64,000 nt of DNA from Bettongia penicillata ogilbyi. Lineage: Eukaryota; Chordata; Mammalia; Diprotodontia; Potoroidae. Position 1 is the stretch's first letter. Each line of letters opens with the position of its first letter. The position numbers were made by a program, and so were the translations under genes. Shown in pieces: positions 11,990 to 22,699 of this stretch. The stretch is from assembly GCA_023548195.1 (NCBI GenBank), contig JAJHZJ010000014.1, forward strand, positions 17,123,718-17,187,717, in the 5' to 3' direction. The notes under the pieces are model-generated. The model was not told the DNA's origin and searched no databases. It saw only the letters and a list, made by a program, of their open reading frames with translations.

Positions 11990-12235
11990 AGTTTTCATAA
12001 TAAACAGTGACATTTGGAAAGCACTTTGAGGTCTGAAGAATATTACATTCAGTATTTCATCTGATCTTCCCAAAATCATGACCCTATTTTACAAATAAGG
12101 AAATTGATGCTAGGACAGCAATTAAACCACCTCTCCAATACCATACAGCTAAATAGTGTCAGAGGCAAGATTTGAACATAGCTCTGGCCAACAAGTCTGG
12201 GGCTCTAGACGCTATATATACCACACTGCCTTCCC
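11990..12235 (-). mobile_element. MIR / CORE-SINE
   Basis: Antisense MIR-type SINE: plus-strand landmarks 'cattcagtatttcatctgat', 'ttttacaaataaggaaattg', 'atacagctaaatagtgtcag', 'aggcaagatttgaacatagc' and 'gctctagacgctata'. Confidence 0.7.
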
Positions 12236-13080
12236 TCCATACAGCTATATAGAGCTTAAACATTTATAGTGTTTGACGTCTCATTTCCATTTCCATCCTG
12301 AAAGCTTTCTAGGATTCAGATTTTAAGTACAAGTTATCACCTATCTTCTGCAAAAATTGTTTATTCAATTATTAACTGGCCACTAAATTTCTCCCTATTT
12401 CTTACCTCGCTGTAATAACGAAAAATAAAATAGCTACCTGGAAAGTAGGGTTTGACTCTACATTAGCACTGCATTATTCACATTGTTAAGTTTCAAAAAC
12501 TTGGTCAAACGGTGTCCAGCCAAATGCCTAGAAGTCACGATTTAACTAACCCTGGGACCCAAACACAACTGTGATGTCCCGTTTGGTGCTCTGGCATTAA
12601 CAAATGACAGACCACCTAATTTAAGATAACAACCTAACACAAAAATTCCTAAAACACCTCTTTAACTCCAAAAGCAAACTTCTTTCGGAAGGCAGATCTC
12701 GTTTTCGGAAGGGAATGGCAGTTTTTCTTCTAAATGTTAAATAAAGTGCCCCAGACTCAGCAGCGGGAAGGGAGCCCTTTCAAAAGCATCAGAGAGGCAG
12801 AGGCAGCTGACTCCCCTCAGCCAAAAAGCGTGGCTGGGATAAAAGGATGACTAGCACCTCGGAGGGTTTGTCAAAGGCTACTCTGGCACTGCGTTTCCCT
12901 GGTAAGGAGATGGCAGTGGTTAGAACATCTGGTAAACATGTCAATCTCCAGACTGCCAAAAGTAGTCCAGTAGTCCAGACGGTCTCCAAGACGATGTATT
13001 ACTTCACCAAAAGTAATCAACAGTCAGCACCAAAAACGCGTCAGGCCCCGCAAGGAACTCCAAAGGCCACCCCACATTCA

Positions 13081-13560
<480 letters not shown>

Positions 13561-13634
13561 CTAAGGCCAGGTCCGCGGCCTCCGCCTGCTCCGGCCTCCA
13601 GCCGCAGGCCCGAGACACCGCCGACACCGGCTCC

Positions 13635-13644
13635 AATATGGCGG
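13635..13644 (+). promoter_or_regulatory. YY1-type motif near RALGAPA1 start
   Basis: The string AATATGGCGG matches the core ATGGCGG of the YY1 consensus seen just downstream of many CpG-island transcription starts. It lies about 210 bases upstream of the RALGAPA1 ATG, on the strand opposite to the gene. Binding is inferred from motif only. Confidence 0.5.
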
Positions 13645-13689
13645 ACCCTCCCTCCAGGCCCTGAACGAATCTAAGGAGCCGGGCCTGAG

Positions 13690-13709
13690 CCGCCGCCGCC
13701 GCCGCCGCC
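13690..13709. repeat. Short CCG trinucleotide run
   Basis: About six uninterrupted CCG units (GGC on the gene strand) sit upstream of RALGAPA1 exon 1, probably in or next to its 5' UTR, and are followed by TGCTGC-type triplets. The run is short and of a size common in CpG-island promoters. Confidence 0.85.
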
Positions 13710-14030
13710 TCTCCTAGTTGTTGCTGCTGCCGCTGCGGCTCCGGCTCCAGCTCCCGCCGCCGCTCCTCCTCCTCGTCGCCGTCTTCCTCTCGGCTACCGC
13801 AGTTCCCTGCCTCAGGCCGGGGGCGGGGGTGCGGTTGGGGTGGGAGGGAAGCCTAGACCTAGAGGGGCGGAGGCGGAGGCGGAGGTCCGCAGCCACGGCA
13901 GCCCTCCCTGCGCTCTCCCTAGGGCCCCCTAAAGGTTAAAGGATTCTTAGGCACCGCCCACCGGGGAGCGCCAAAACTGGAAACTAAGAGCTGCGGTAGG
14001 GTTTCACGACTCTGCCGTCGGTGGCGAACG

Positions 14031-14044
14031 GTGCCCATGGCAAC
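14031..14044. promoter_or_regulatory. X-box (RFX-type) motif
   Basis: GTGCCCATGGCAAC differs at one position from the palindromic RFX-family X-box GTTGCCATGGCAAC. It lies about 610 bases upstream of the RALGAPA1 ATG at the outer edge of the CpG island. RFX binding is inferred. Confidence 0.5.
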
Positions 14045-14067
14045 AGCCTTCTGTCGTCACTGATCTC

Positions 14068-14075
14068 TGACGTCA
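14068..14075. promoter_or_regulatory. Full palindromic CRE (TGACGTCA)
   Basis: An exact TGACGTCA octamer, the canonical CREB/ATF site, occurs 24 bases beyond the X-box and 31 bases before a CArG box. The clustering near a CpG-island promoter favours a real regulatory site, but function is inferred from sequence alone. Confidence 0.55.
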
Positions 14076-14105
14076 TGCCGGCGTGAGGTCATATCGGTCC
14101 TTTCC

Positions 14106-14115
14106 CCATATTTGG
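14106..14115. promoter_or_regulatory. CArG box (SRF-type) motif
   Basis: CCATATTTGG fits the SRF consensus CC(A/T)6GG exactly. It is the outermost element of the X-box, CRE, CArG cluster upstream of RALGAPA1. SRF binding is inferred from the motif. Confidence 0.5.
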
Positions 14116-14534
14116 TTTTATGTGGTGGTGTGCCCCGCCAAAGGAGAAGGAAAGATAGTTCTGGAAGATAAATAACTCCTTCTAAGTAAAAGTGCTGCCT
14201 TCTGACCATTAATCGTAGGTACATTTTGTTTTAGGGATGATCCCTACACTATCTTCATGCTCTTCTGGCAAAAGATTCCCCTGCAAGACCTCAAAACAGA
14301 ATGTGAGTATGTGCTGGACGTCCACTCAAAGAGTACCGATTGAACTAGCCTCTCATTTCCTGCAGATTAGGCTTACAAATCTATCTGGCTCAGAAGGAGG
14401 ATTTTTTTAAATGTTCACAATTATTTTGAACATTTTTAGAATGAGCTATATTGCACTCGGTTAAAAATTCTTTATGTCATAATCATGTTGCCAGAGCTGT
14501 GGAAATTTAATAGGAAAAAGGGATTTAGAAATTA

Positions 14535-14705
14535 TTCAGTTTACCTTGCCCAAGCCGTTGTTTTACAGAGGAAGAAACTCATCAGACAGAGACTAAATGA
14601 CATGCCCAGGGTCACACAATGAATAGTTTTGGGGTTAGGATGGTGAACCCAGGTCTTTGTGGCTGTCCAATATACCACAGCAACATCTCATGCTGCCTCC
14701 ACATT
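14535..14705 (-). mobile_element. MIR / CORE-SINE
   Basis: Antisense MIR core: 'ttttacagaggaagaaactc', 'gcccagggtcacacaatgaa', 'gaacccaggtctttgtggct' and an end at 'atgctgcct'. It is the first interspersed repeat beyond the RALGAPA1 CpG island. The next stretch, 14710-15480, holds nothing I recognise. Confidence 0.7.
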
Positions 14706-15489
14706 TTACAGAAGAGAAAACTGTCAAACCCGAACTCAGTCCCCCTCATCCCACAACTTCCCTGTTCGCAAGGCCACTGTGATTCTACTGATGAGGACTG
14801 GAAAAATACAAGAACCCCAGCACTGGAGCTCCCTAGGTGGGCCGTCTACCAAGAATTCGCAGATTCAAGCATTCTTGAGGTCAAGGTGGTAAAGATTTGT
14901 TACACTTTTTAGCGGGCAAGAGTTCTTAGGGAATATGCAACCTCAGACGCTTAAATTGATACTGTATAGTAAAACCTGTGCCAAATATGCTAACTAGGTG
15001 ATTCAGGAGGGAATTAGGGAGTGGTTAGTTCTTAAAGGAACATGCACTTTTGGTATCTTCTGAGAAGGTATTTTACCCAGAGTTCATTAGGAAATAAGCC
15101 AAGGGGTTGGGGAGCTACTTAGACGGTGTGGTTTTAGGTCTGAAAGGCACTAAGTCAGGGCTGACTGAGAAATAACCTGTCTGCTCCCATCAGTGTCTTG
15201 TTAAGACAAGATAAATGTAAGGAAGCATACCTGTGTCTAAGTCTAGGATACACATGATTGGTCAATGAGTAGTAAATATCTTTATGACCCAGTACACAGC
15301 TGGTGCAAACTAATAAAAATTCTATAGGTGCAACTGGCTACTGTATCAAGGAGATAAAAGTTTTTCTAGGGCAGGCTGTTTGTGGGCTAGGGAGAAACTG
15401 CCTGGGATAGTGTTTTGAGGCTAGGGAGAAATGTGGTTTTTAGAGAGAAATGTGATTTTAGAATTGGGGTCCAAGCACAAACTCCCAAG

Positions 15490-16310
15490 CACCCCATCAC
15501 TACCAGTCCCTCTAACTTTCAACCTCAATTTATCATCCTTGGCTCCTTTCTTTTTCATCCTCTATATCCAATCTGTTGCAAAGGCCTATTGATTTTACCT
15601 TTGTAACTTTTTTCTTCAATACTGCTACTAGCTTCTCTCCTTTGACCCTGCCACCACCTTAGTAAAGGTGCTCATTTCCTCCCCCTTGTCCTATTGTAAT
15701 GGACTGCTGGTTGGTCAGCCTACCTCTCCCCACTCCATTCTCTCCTCCACCCAGGCTCCCAAGTGGTTTTCCTAAAGTAAAGGTCCAACCTTGTCACACA
15801 CACACACCCCTCATTAAACTTCGGTGACTCTACCTTCCTTACACATTCCAGTATAAAATCCTTGGTCTTTCGAAACCCTTCATAACCCATAACTCATAAG
15901 TCTTCTTACCCCTTACACATACTCTTTGATCCAGGTTACCCTGACCTTCTTGCTGTTCCCCAACCAAAACGCTCCAACTCTTGCCTCCAAGCGTTTTCAC
16001 TGACTCTTCCCCACATCTTCATCTCTACCTCCTGCTTTCTTTCAAATTCCAACTAAAATATTACCTTTTGCAAACAGCCATTCTCAGTCCTTAATTCTAG
16101 TATATTCCTTCTTATGATTATTTTCTATTTATCTAGTATGTAGCTTGTTTGTACATAGCTTGTGTTTGCATGTTGTCTCCTTTCATTAGACTATGAGCTT
16201 CCTGAAAGCAGGGACTGTCTTTTGGCTTCTTTTTATTCCCTTTGCTTAGAGCAATGTCTGAGATATGATGGGTGCTTAATAATGTGTATTGATCAATTAT
16301 AATTCTGTTT
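15490..16310 (+). mobile_element. L2 LINE, 3' end
   Basis: Sense L2. The landmarks run in order: 'cccaggctcccaagtggttt', 'cctcattaaacttcggtgac', 'cccttcataacc', 'tttcactgactcttccccac', 'cttgtttgtacatagcttgt', 'agcagggactgtcttttggc' and a terminal 'gggtgcttaataatgtgtat'. It encodes only the non-functional tail of ORF2 and the 3' UTR. Confidence 0.75.
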
Positions 16311-16745
16311 ATGATCATTCAGTTAAACAGACATGTGAGGCAGTGTGCCAAAATGCTGGGCATATGCCATTCTTCAATACTTCAACAGGTCTATGATTTC
16401 ATTAATGTGAGTACTCTCTCCACTAGCACAAATTGCAACCCCTTGCCTTAGGAGATAATTCAGTTGTCAAAAAATTGGAAAATCTAGTGGCTAAACTAAT
16501 GGTATTGACATGCACCTCTCAGTTTATAGTCAGAGGCTGGTTTATTAATGATAATCTGTTATCTTGGCTGTACTCAAAGCCTTTTTAGCTTGGTAGCACC
16601 AGTCAAAGTTTACCCTATACTGACATAACCCTAAAGAAACCAGGATAACCACTATATCATTATTAGACATTGGAATAGAACTTTTGGAATAAAATAAGTA
16701 TACAGGAAAAGGGGGGCTATGAAATAAAACTGACAAGTATTTTGA
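16310..16745. other. No recognised feature
   Basis: A stretch of about 430 bases between a sense and an antisense L2 in which I see no gene, motif cluster or familiar repeat. Confidence 0.5.
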
Positions 16746-16980
16746 AATAAAATTGTAGAAGGCCTTGTATCACAGGTTAAGGAAGATACATGATACTTGA
16801 TAGAGGATGAGAAAACTTTGGAAGTTTTTGAGTAAATGAGAAGCAACATCAGAATAGTGCTTTAGGGAAATGACTTTGGCCTCTATACTGGAATGGAGAG
16901 AGACTACAAGCAGGAAATTAGAAGACTTTTGTGAGTGAGAAATGGTAAGGACAAAAGTGGGAAGCTGTAGTGGAAAGGAA
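16745..16980 (-). mobile_element. L2 LINE, part split by MIR
   Basis: Antisense L2: 'gtgctttagggaaatgactt', 'tactggaatggagagagact' and 'gtaaggacaaaagtgggaag'. It resumes at about 17185 after an inserted MIR. Confidence 0.65.
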
Positions 16981-16984
16981 AGAA

Positions 16985-17185
16985 CATAATGCAGTGGAAA
17001 GAGTACTGGATTCGGAATCATATCCAAATTGAATCGACATCTCAACTCTGCCTCTTAAATAGCTGTACAGTCTTGTTACTTAACCTCTCTAAGCCTCAGA
17101 TTCCTCATCTGTAAAATGAGAAAAATGTACTAGGTGGCCTCCAAGGTTCTTTGTAGCTCTAAATCTTTAATCCTGTGATCACATG
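16985..17185 (+). mobile_element. MIR / CORE-SINE nested in L2
   Basis: A fairly well preserved sense MIR: 'gcagtggaaagagtactgga', 'cttaacctctctaagcctca', 'cctcatctgtaaaatgagaa', 'ggtggcctccaaggttcttt' and 'agctctaaatctttaatcct'. The surrounding L2 continues on both sides, so the MIR is the younger insertion. Confidence 0.8.
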
Positions 17186-17455
17186 AGAGAAGTGAGGAGT
17201 GTTTAATTGGCTAAACTTGGCAAATGATTTGGATGTGTGGGATGAGGGAGAGGGATAAGGCAATCCAAATTTATTCAGATGACTGTAAGAATGGGGCATC
17301 ATCAGAAATAGAGAAGGCAGAGGAAGGAAAAAGTTTTGGTGGGAATATTATGAGTTCAGTTTTAAGCATGTTGAATTTAAGATGTGAATAATTGGAAAGA
17401 TGTGACTATAGGTCTGGAGAGAGATCAAATTGAAAAGATATATAGATAGGAGTAA
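17185..17455 (-). mobile_element. L2 LINE, continuation
   Basis: Antisense L2 after the MIR: 'tggatgtgtgggatgaggga', 'gagttcagttttaagcatgt' and 'tgaatttaagatgtgaataa' correspond to the L2 ORF2 C-terminal segment seen at 38990-39050. Confidence 0.7.
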
Positions 17456-17459
17456 AGTG

Positions 17460-17930
17460 AGGATATACCCTTTCCTTTGTTATTTGACATAATCTTAGGC
17501 TAACAATAAGACCATAAAGAATCTAAAAACACAGACATAGACAAGGAAGAGATGAGACTATCTCTATTTGCGGATGACATGATGGTTTATTTTAAAAATC
17601 CTAGAGAATCAGCAAAGAAACTAATTAAAACAATTAATAGAATCGGTAAAATAGAAGTATACAGAATCCACAAAAATCAATCATATTAACAATTGCAGTA
17701 ACAAAAACCAGGAGGAAATAACCTAGGGAAAAGTCCCATTCAAAATAACTACAATATACATAAAGTATCTGGAAGTCAATCTGTCAAGGTATACTCAAAA
17801 TATATGAGTTAGCCCTGAGGGACCTCAGCTTCCAAATTCAGCTCAAAGTATCTGGAAGTCAATCTGTCAAGGTATACTCAAAATATATGAGTTAGCCCTG
17901 AGGGACCTCAGCTTCCAAATTCAGCTCAAA
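17460..17930 (+). mobile_element. L1 ORF2 reverse-transcriptase fragment with duplicated end
   Basis: Sense L1 ORF2 debris. The RT active-site region is visible at about 17560-17590 as LFADDMMVYF (L1 RTs have F-A-D-D), followed by decayed thumb-region sequence. The fragment is truncated on both sides. Its last part is duplicated in tandem (see 17762-17927). Confidence 0.75.
17762..17927. repeat. Perfect 83-bp tandem duplication
   Basis: Bases 17762-17844 are repeated without a single change at 17845-17927. The unit lies in the decayed L1 fragment. Perfect identity in an otherwise eroded element means the duplication is much younger than the insertion, or is an assembly error. Confidence 0.95.
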
Positions 17931-17954
17931 TGAACGCTCAGAATGCAATAGTGA

Positions 17955-18015
17955 TTATTTATATATGTGTATATATATATATACATATATATATACACAT
18001 ATATATACGTATATG
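17955..18015. repeat. TA/TATG-rich microsatellite
   Basis: Alternating TA with interspersed TG, CA and CG steps, immediately after the L1 fragment. It is imperfect and partly self-complementary. Confidence 0.85.
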
Positions 18016-18039
18016 TAACTGTCGTGAATAATTTTAGAA

Positions 18040-19207
18040 AATCAACCAGGATGTTTCTAAAGAGTTTGTTGGAGAGGTGGTGGGGGTGGGGTAGAACTGC
18101 CCATGCCATTGCCCACAGTGCATACCCCCAAATACCAATTTGCGGGGTATGTATGTATAATAATTATAATAAACCTCTCTACATCACAAGTTCACTTAAA
18201 ATGACTTTTGCTATTCCTACACATGTGCCTACTTAGGAAAAATCCCTTCTGTTGTTTTAGGGTCCACATCCTACTTGGGCATCCTGGTGGTGCTGCTTCC
18301 TTATTGAATATTGTAGTCCTGTCCGAACCTAGATGGATATGGTTGTGGTTGAGTGCATGGACATACCTGCTATTTTCTGTGGACAATATGAGGAATGGGT
18401 CTTGGGGCAATGCCTAGCTAGAGTCAGAGTCTTAGCTGGGCAATACTCAGCACCCCAAATCACTGAAGGTAATGGCTGGAGCCCTTAAAGGTCAGGTTGC
18501 CAAGAAGAATAATTTGGAATGGTCCTATTATCAGTGGTAGTGCTGTACACTGGTGCAGTGGCACACACAAAAAAGGATCTCCTTTAGTGACATTGGGAAA
18601 CTACACAGTCTGAGTGTAATTTGTTACATACCCCAGGGCCAAAGTAGTTTCAATCCCTTCCTTCCTTGGGAACACAGGCAGAGGTATTAATACACATTGT
18701 GTGATATTTGAACTCTTATAAGTTGTGGCATCATTAAACTGTACAAGGAATCTACTGTTTTATAATGCAGCAAAAGTCATATCTTGGGGAGCTGTCTAGT
18801 TGGATTTTTTCCTCTGGATGTACTATAAAGCATTTAATTGGCATAAAAGGAAAAAAGGGGCCCACAAGTCAAGCAGGTTCACCATCCCCTCCACAGACCT
18901 GCAAACTGCCTCTTGCAGCCTTTTGGATTGAGGAATTGTCTCAATCTCTGAAATGGGAAGGCCCATCCATGGATCAAGTCCCCCTGAGGAATATAATGGC
19001 AAACCCAACACCCTTGAGGCCCAATAACTTTGAGGTGATATTAAACATGACCAACCCCACTATGAAGATTACTGATAGCATTAAGTTTTTTCCAGTCTTA
19101 CTGAGAGAGGGAGGGGAGGAAAACACCTCAAAAAGAATAACATGAATCAAAGGTAGCAAGAACATGAAAAAATATGGGGGGAAAGGGTAGGTTTCTTGTG
19201 AAAACAT
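18040..19207 (-). pseudogene. Endogenous retrovirus env-like region (decayed)
   Basis: Directly downstream of the integrase remnant on the same strand. The frame starting at 19207 has a hydrophobic N-terminal stretch (FFMFLLPLIHVILFEVF) suited to an Env signal peptide, and it overlaps the end of the integrase frame as pol and env do in gammaretrovirus-like genomes. Further on, minus-strand frames hold Cys-rich segments (for example near 18580-18680) broken by several stops. No fusion peptide or transmembrane subunit was recognised. The env identity rests mostly on position. Confidence 0.4.
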
Positions 19208-19400
19208 TATATCTAAGAGTCTCTTTCCCTGATCTTGATTACTGTTGGAGTGGTCAATAGCAACTTGAATGGGCCTTCCTGTGCTAGCTGGGTCTTGTTG
19301 AACTGTTGAAAATTCTTGATGTAGACTTTATCTCTAGGATCAAAATTGTGAAGTAAAAGGTCCAGTGGTCCAGTCTGTACCACCACTCCCACATTGTGGA
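19205..19400 (-). pseudogene. Endogenous retrovirus integrase C-terminal remnant
   Basis: One minus-strand frame carries a recognisable C-terminal integrase domain of class I (gammaretrovirus-like) type: DPRDKVYIKNF followed by EGPFKLLLTTPTVIKI. This fits the family's P-G-D-x-V-W-V-K and W-x-GP-x-x-VLLTTPTA-x-K-V pattern, with Trp replaced. Only the tail of pol is present; the catalytic core is not seen nearby, so the provirus has a large deletion. Confidence 0.75.
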
Positions 19401-20179
19401 GTTCTCAAAGCCTGAATTGCAGTTCCTGAAAATTCCTACTAATAGAGATATGTATACTGGGGAAAAGGTCTTACCTGGATGGGGGGAGGGTCTCCGAGAA
19501 TGGCACGTAGTTGTATTTTGTGGAAAAAGATTACTGCTATAAAGCCTGCATGTGTTTAAGGGAAACAGAGTTGGCATCAGCAAATAAAATAAAACCATGA
19601 TACTTTATCTGTGAGAGGCAGAAGCAAGCAAGATAGAAAGAAAGAAGATACCCATGGGTATGTTGGGTATGTACTATGAGAAAGGGCAGCCCAGCATAAC
19701 CAGAATTTCAGCTGGTTTGAATATTTGTCTTCTATGTCTAGCCTTAGATCCTTTAATTTACAACACTCAAATATACCAAACTGAGGCCAAAACAAATTAT
19801 CAGCTGAATCTCTTACAATTTTAGGCCAAATTTCACATAACCTAATGGAGCACTTTTTGATAATTCAAGTTCAAGTTCACATAGGAGCTTCCCTTTGTCC
19901 TGTGGTGGAAGAAATTTTCTCCAGGGGGGGGATCCCTTCAGTGTACTATTACCAGCTCCCACTATTTCCTTAAAGGGATTTCACCAATAGCATGGAGGCT
20001 TGGGGATTGATATCAAGGGAGGAGTCTGATCTCTGAGGTAGCCTCCTACAGAAGAAATACTTTGGTGAGAAAATAAACCAGAACAAATTAAGGAATTCTT
20101 TGGAGAGACAGTTTCTAGGGATTTGGGGTTTGGGGTTACTCTTCTCGACCTCCTGGCTGACTCACCAAAAACTATCATA

Positions 20180-20570
20180 AGTAATTTTAGAAAAATTGAG
20201 GAAACAAAGTCAAAACTGTGCAATTTATTAGCAAGTCAGGCAATTGCAGGACAGATCAAGTCCAAGGCCTCTCAGTAGGAACAAAGACACTGAAAAGAGA
20301 TTTACAATGGTTTTTATAGTTAGGTACACTTACTCTTTTTGAGTTATTGTTTTTAGATTTAGGAACTTTCCAGAGTTCAGGAATCTCATTGGTTGCATCT
20401 CCTTGCATCCTGTAACACAGTTAATGGCACAATAATGAATAACTTCCCTAAAATCACATTACAGGAAAACTAAACTTAGCTCAGGAAAATGAGACTTGGC
20501 TCCACTAGTTGCACAAAATGTCTGCAATGATACAAAATGGAGTCAATTTGATTCTCTCAGAACATTAGCA
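20180..20570 (-). mobile_element. LTR-like sequence with promoter and poly(A) signals
   Basis: On the minus strand there is a TATA-like CTATAAAA (about 20313-20320) and, roughly 85 bases downstream, an AATAAA (20224-20229). Then comes a T-rich stretch and 'ttttggtgagtcagcc', which resembles an LTR end followed by a retroviral leader. It lies upstream of the integrase and env-like remnants on the same strand, so a deleted provirus is likely. No second matching LTR was found. Confidence 0.5.
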
Positions 20571-20579
20571 ATTAAAAAT

Positions 20580-21005
20580 ACATGATACAATAGCAGTAAA
20601 AAATAAAATTGTGTTGGTTGGTTGTACTCTCTTTGCCCTTCAGAGAGTTCATTCAGAGATTCATTCTAACAGCAGTTGCACATCACTTCAGGTTAAAAAC
20701 AAAAAAACCAGCTATACCTCCCCCACCCCACTGACATGTGACTTTATTCCACAAGTGCTACATACCACGTCAGCCAAGATGTCACTTTGGCAAGTATCAA
20801 AAACATTGTCTATGTCATATGAAACCCTTTGTCCCTGGACTATAGTCCCTTATTTTACAGTAGTTCATTTTTCACAAACTGTGATTCTAAGGGTATATCC
20901 TTTTCCTGATTCTATGTAAATGGCAACAACTTAGCGATGTTTGCAGCAGAGTCTGTCTAAAGCAAACAAGAACATAAATACAGTTGCAAAACACTGTAAA
21001 GAAAT
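20580..21005. other. No recognised feature (possible LTR flank)
   Basis: A 102-codon open frame on the plus strand (20611-20919) lies here, but it has no recognisable similarity and probably reflects chance or LTR U3 sequence. Confidence 0.3.
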
Positions 21006-21009
21006 AAAA

Positions 21010-21480
21010 ACAAAGCTATTTATAATCATTACCCCCTCTTCTCCTCTCATTCTCTTCTCAACCCTTTGCATTTGGGCTTCTGACCTCATCATTCAACTGA
21101 ATTTCTCTCTCCAGAGTTATAATTGCCAAATCTGATGGTCTTTTCTAGTCCTCATTTATTTTGACTGGTCTGCTGAATTTTACACTGTTGATTACCAATT
21201 TTCCCCCTGGCTCTCTCTTCTCTGAAACCTTTTGAGATAATCTCTCTTACTATCTGTTATTTTTACTCCTACCTAATTCCTCTTTTCAGTCTCCTTTAGT
21301 CCGTATGACAAGAGCATCTGACTTTACTGTTGTTCTCTTTGGATTTCTTGCTTAGTATTTGATCCAGTACTCTTTTAGGATCTTTGCTAGATTTGATATG
21401 GGAGTGCTGGACTCCTCTATGTATTTCAAGTCATCAGCTTAACTGGAATTTTATGATTCATTTTTTTAACATTAATATTT
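21010..21480 (+). mobile_element. L2 LINE, internal fragment
   Basis: Sense L2: 'ttttctagtcctcatttatt', 'gctgaattttacactgttga' (fossil of the RT motif FD-x-VDH), 'ccctggctctctcttctctg' and 'ctacctaattcctctt' follow the L2 ORF2 order. Strongly diverged. Confidence 0.55.
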
Positions 21481-22140
21481 TTCCATCCAGAAAACTGAGC
21501 TAACTCATGATTTCCTGGAATAATCAAGGGAAAAACTAACCTAGTCTACTGCTTCTAACAGTCTTGGAGGAAGAGCTTAATACAGGCAAAACAGAAACAA
21601 AGTCATAAGCAATGTAATAGCCTCTTGAAAGAGAGAATCAATGTGAGGAAAATGAAGACCTTTCCCCTTCAGAAGGACAGCCTTTCAGATCTCAGTAATC
21701 ACTGATCCATTGTTCATGGGTAAAAATCTCCACAGTAGATCTCCTTACTTAAAGCAGAGATGAAGAACAGCACCACAAGCATCAGAGCCGTAAGGCAGAT
21801 GATGACATAACCAGCAGTCACTGATTCTAATCATTGGTCAGGATCATCTGAACACAGATAGCTTGACTTGCTTATTACTCTCTTGTATGCAGCCTGTTCT
21901 AGTGTCAGGATGAATAGCAAGACTTGCCCTGTGCCACTCATTGTTCTTTAGCCCACCAGGCAGGACCTTCCGCTTCCAGGGAGCCCCATGGAGGTGGGGT
22001 GAGTTGTGATAACAAATCTTTGTCTTTTAGACTTTGTCTTAGTCCAAGGCAAGGACTCTCCTTTACCTTCTTTGAAGAACTCAGGGTTGCCATCAAGTCA
22101 GTTAGGAGGTCACCTATCTTCCAGATAATATACATTCACG
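21480..22140. other. Unassigned; possible retroviral fragment
   Basis: One minus-strand frame at about 21740-21830 encodes a long hydrophobic run (GYVIICLTALMLVVLFFISA) that could be a membrane segment, conceivably from an Env transmembrane subunit. No flanking fusion peptide or CX6CC-type motif is visible, so I do not assign it. Confidence 0.25.
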
Positions 22141-22620
22141 ATACTTATTCAAAGGCAATTCAAGCTACGCTTCAGAGAGCACAACTCCAATGAGCTGGCC
22201 ATGTTGTTCAAATGCAAATACGCTTGCCAAAAAGACTATTTTATGGAGAACTTGCATGGAGCAGGTGATCACATGGTGGCCAGAAGAAATGATACAAGGA
22301 CACTCCCAAGGTCTCTCTCAAGAACTTTGGATTTGAATGTGCAACATGGGAGACACTGGCACAGGATCACTCAGCATGGCATGCCCACATAAGAAAAGGT
22401 GCTGTGCTCTTTAAGCAAAGCAGGATTGAGATAGCACAAAGTAAATGCAGGATGTGCAAATTTGGGATATGCACCCCAAATATTCACACAGACTATCTGT
22501 GCCCAACCTGTGGGAGAGCATTCTGAGTTTGTATTGGTCTGATCAGCCACAGTCGAACACATTGAAATTTCACTTTACAATAGTGATGTCATTTTGGTCC
22601 TCTTCGAAGACAAAGGAAAA
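22140..22620 (+). mobile_element. RTE-like LINE, ORF C-terminus and 3' end
   Basis: Sense remnant of a non-L1, non-L2 LINE. The frame at about 22500-22570 reads LCPTCGRAF, stop, then CIGLISHSRTH, the zinc-finger-like C-terminus (C-x2-C ... H-x3-H) of several LINE ORF proteins, with one in-frame stop. Upstream, 'gggagacactggcacaggat' corresponds to the W-x-x-LAQDR segment that precedes the finger. After the stop comes 'gtgatgtcattttggtcctc', then a TA microsatellite that may be the element's tail. The clade name is tentative. Confidence 0.6.
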
Positions 22621-22621
22621 C

Positions 22622-22624
22622 AAC

Positions 22625-22662
<38 letters not shown>
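22622..22662. repeat. (TA)n microsatellite
   Basis: About 20 uninterrupted TA units right after the RTE-like 3' end. RTE-clade elements often end in short tandem tails, so this may have been seeded by the insertion. Confidence 0.9.
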
Positions 22663-22664
<2 letters not shown>

Positions 22665-22699
22665 GTATATAACAACACATTTATGTATGTATATATGGC

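Noticed and set aside
13718..13939. 73-codon Leu/Arg-rich frame that looks like a signal peptide
   Set aside because: It lies in GC-rich CpG-island sequence where low-complexity Leu/Pro/Arg frames arise by chance, and nothing supports translation.
17762..17927. CRISPR-like direct repeat
   Set aside because: There are only two units with no spacer, in a mammalian L1; it is a simple tandem duplication.
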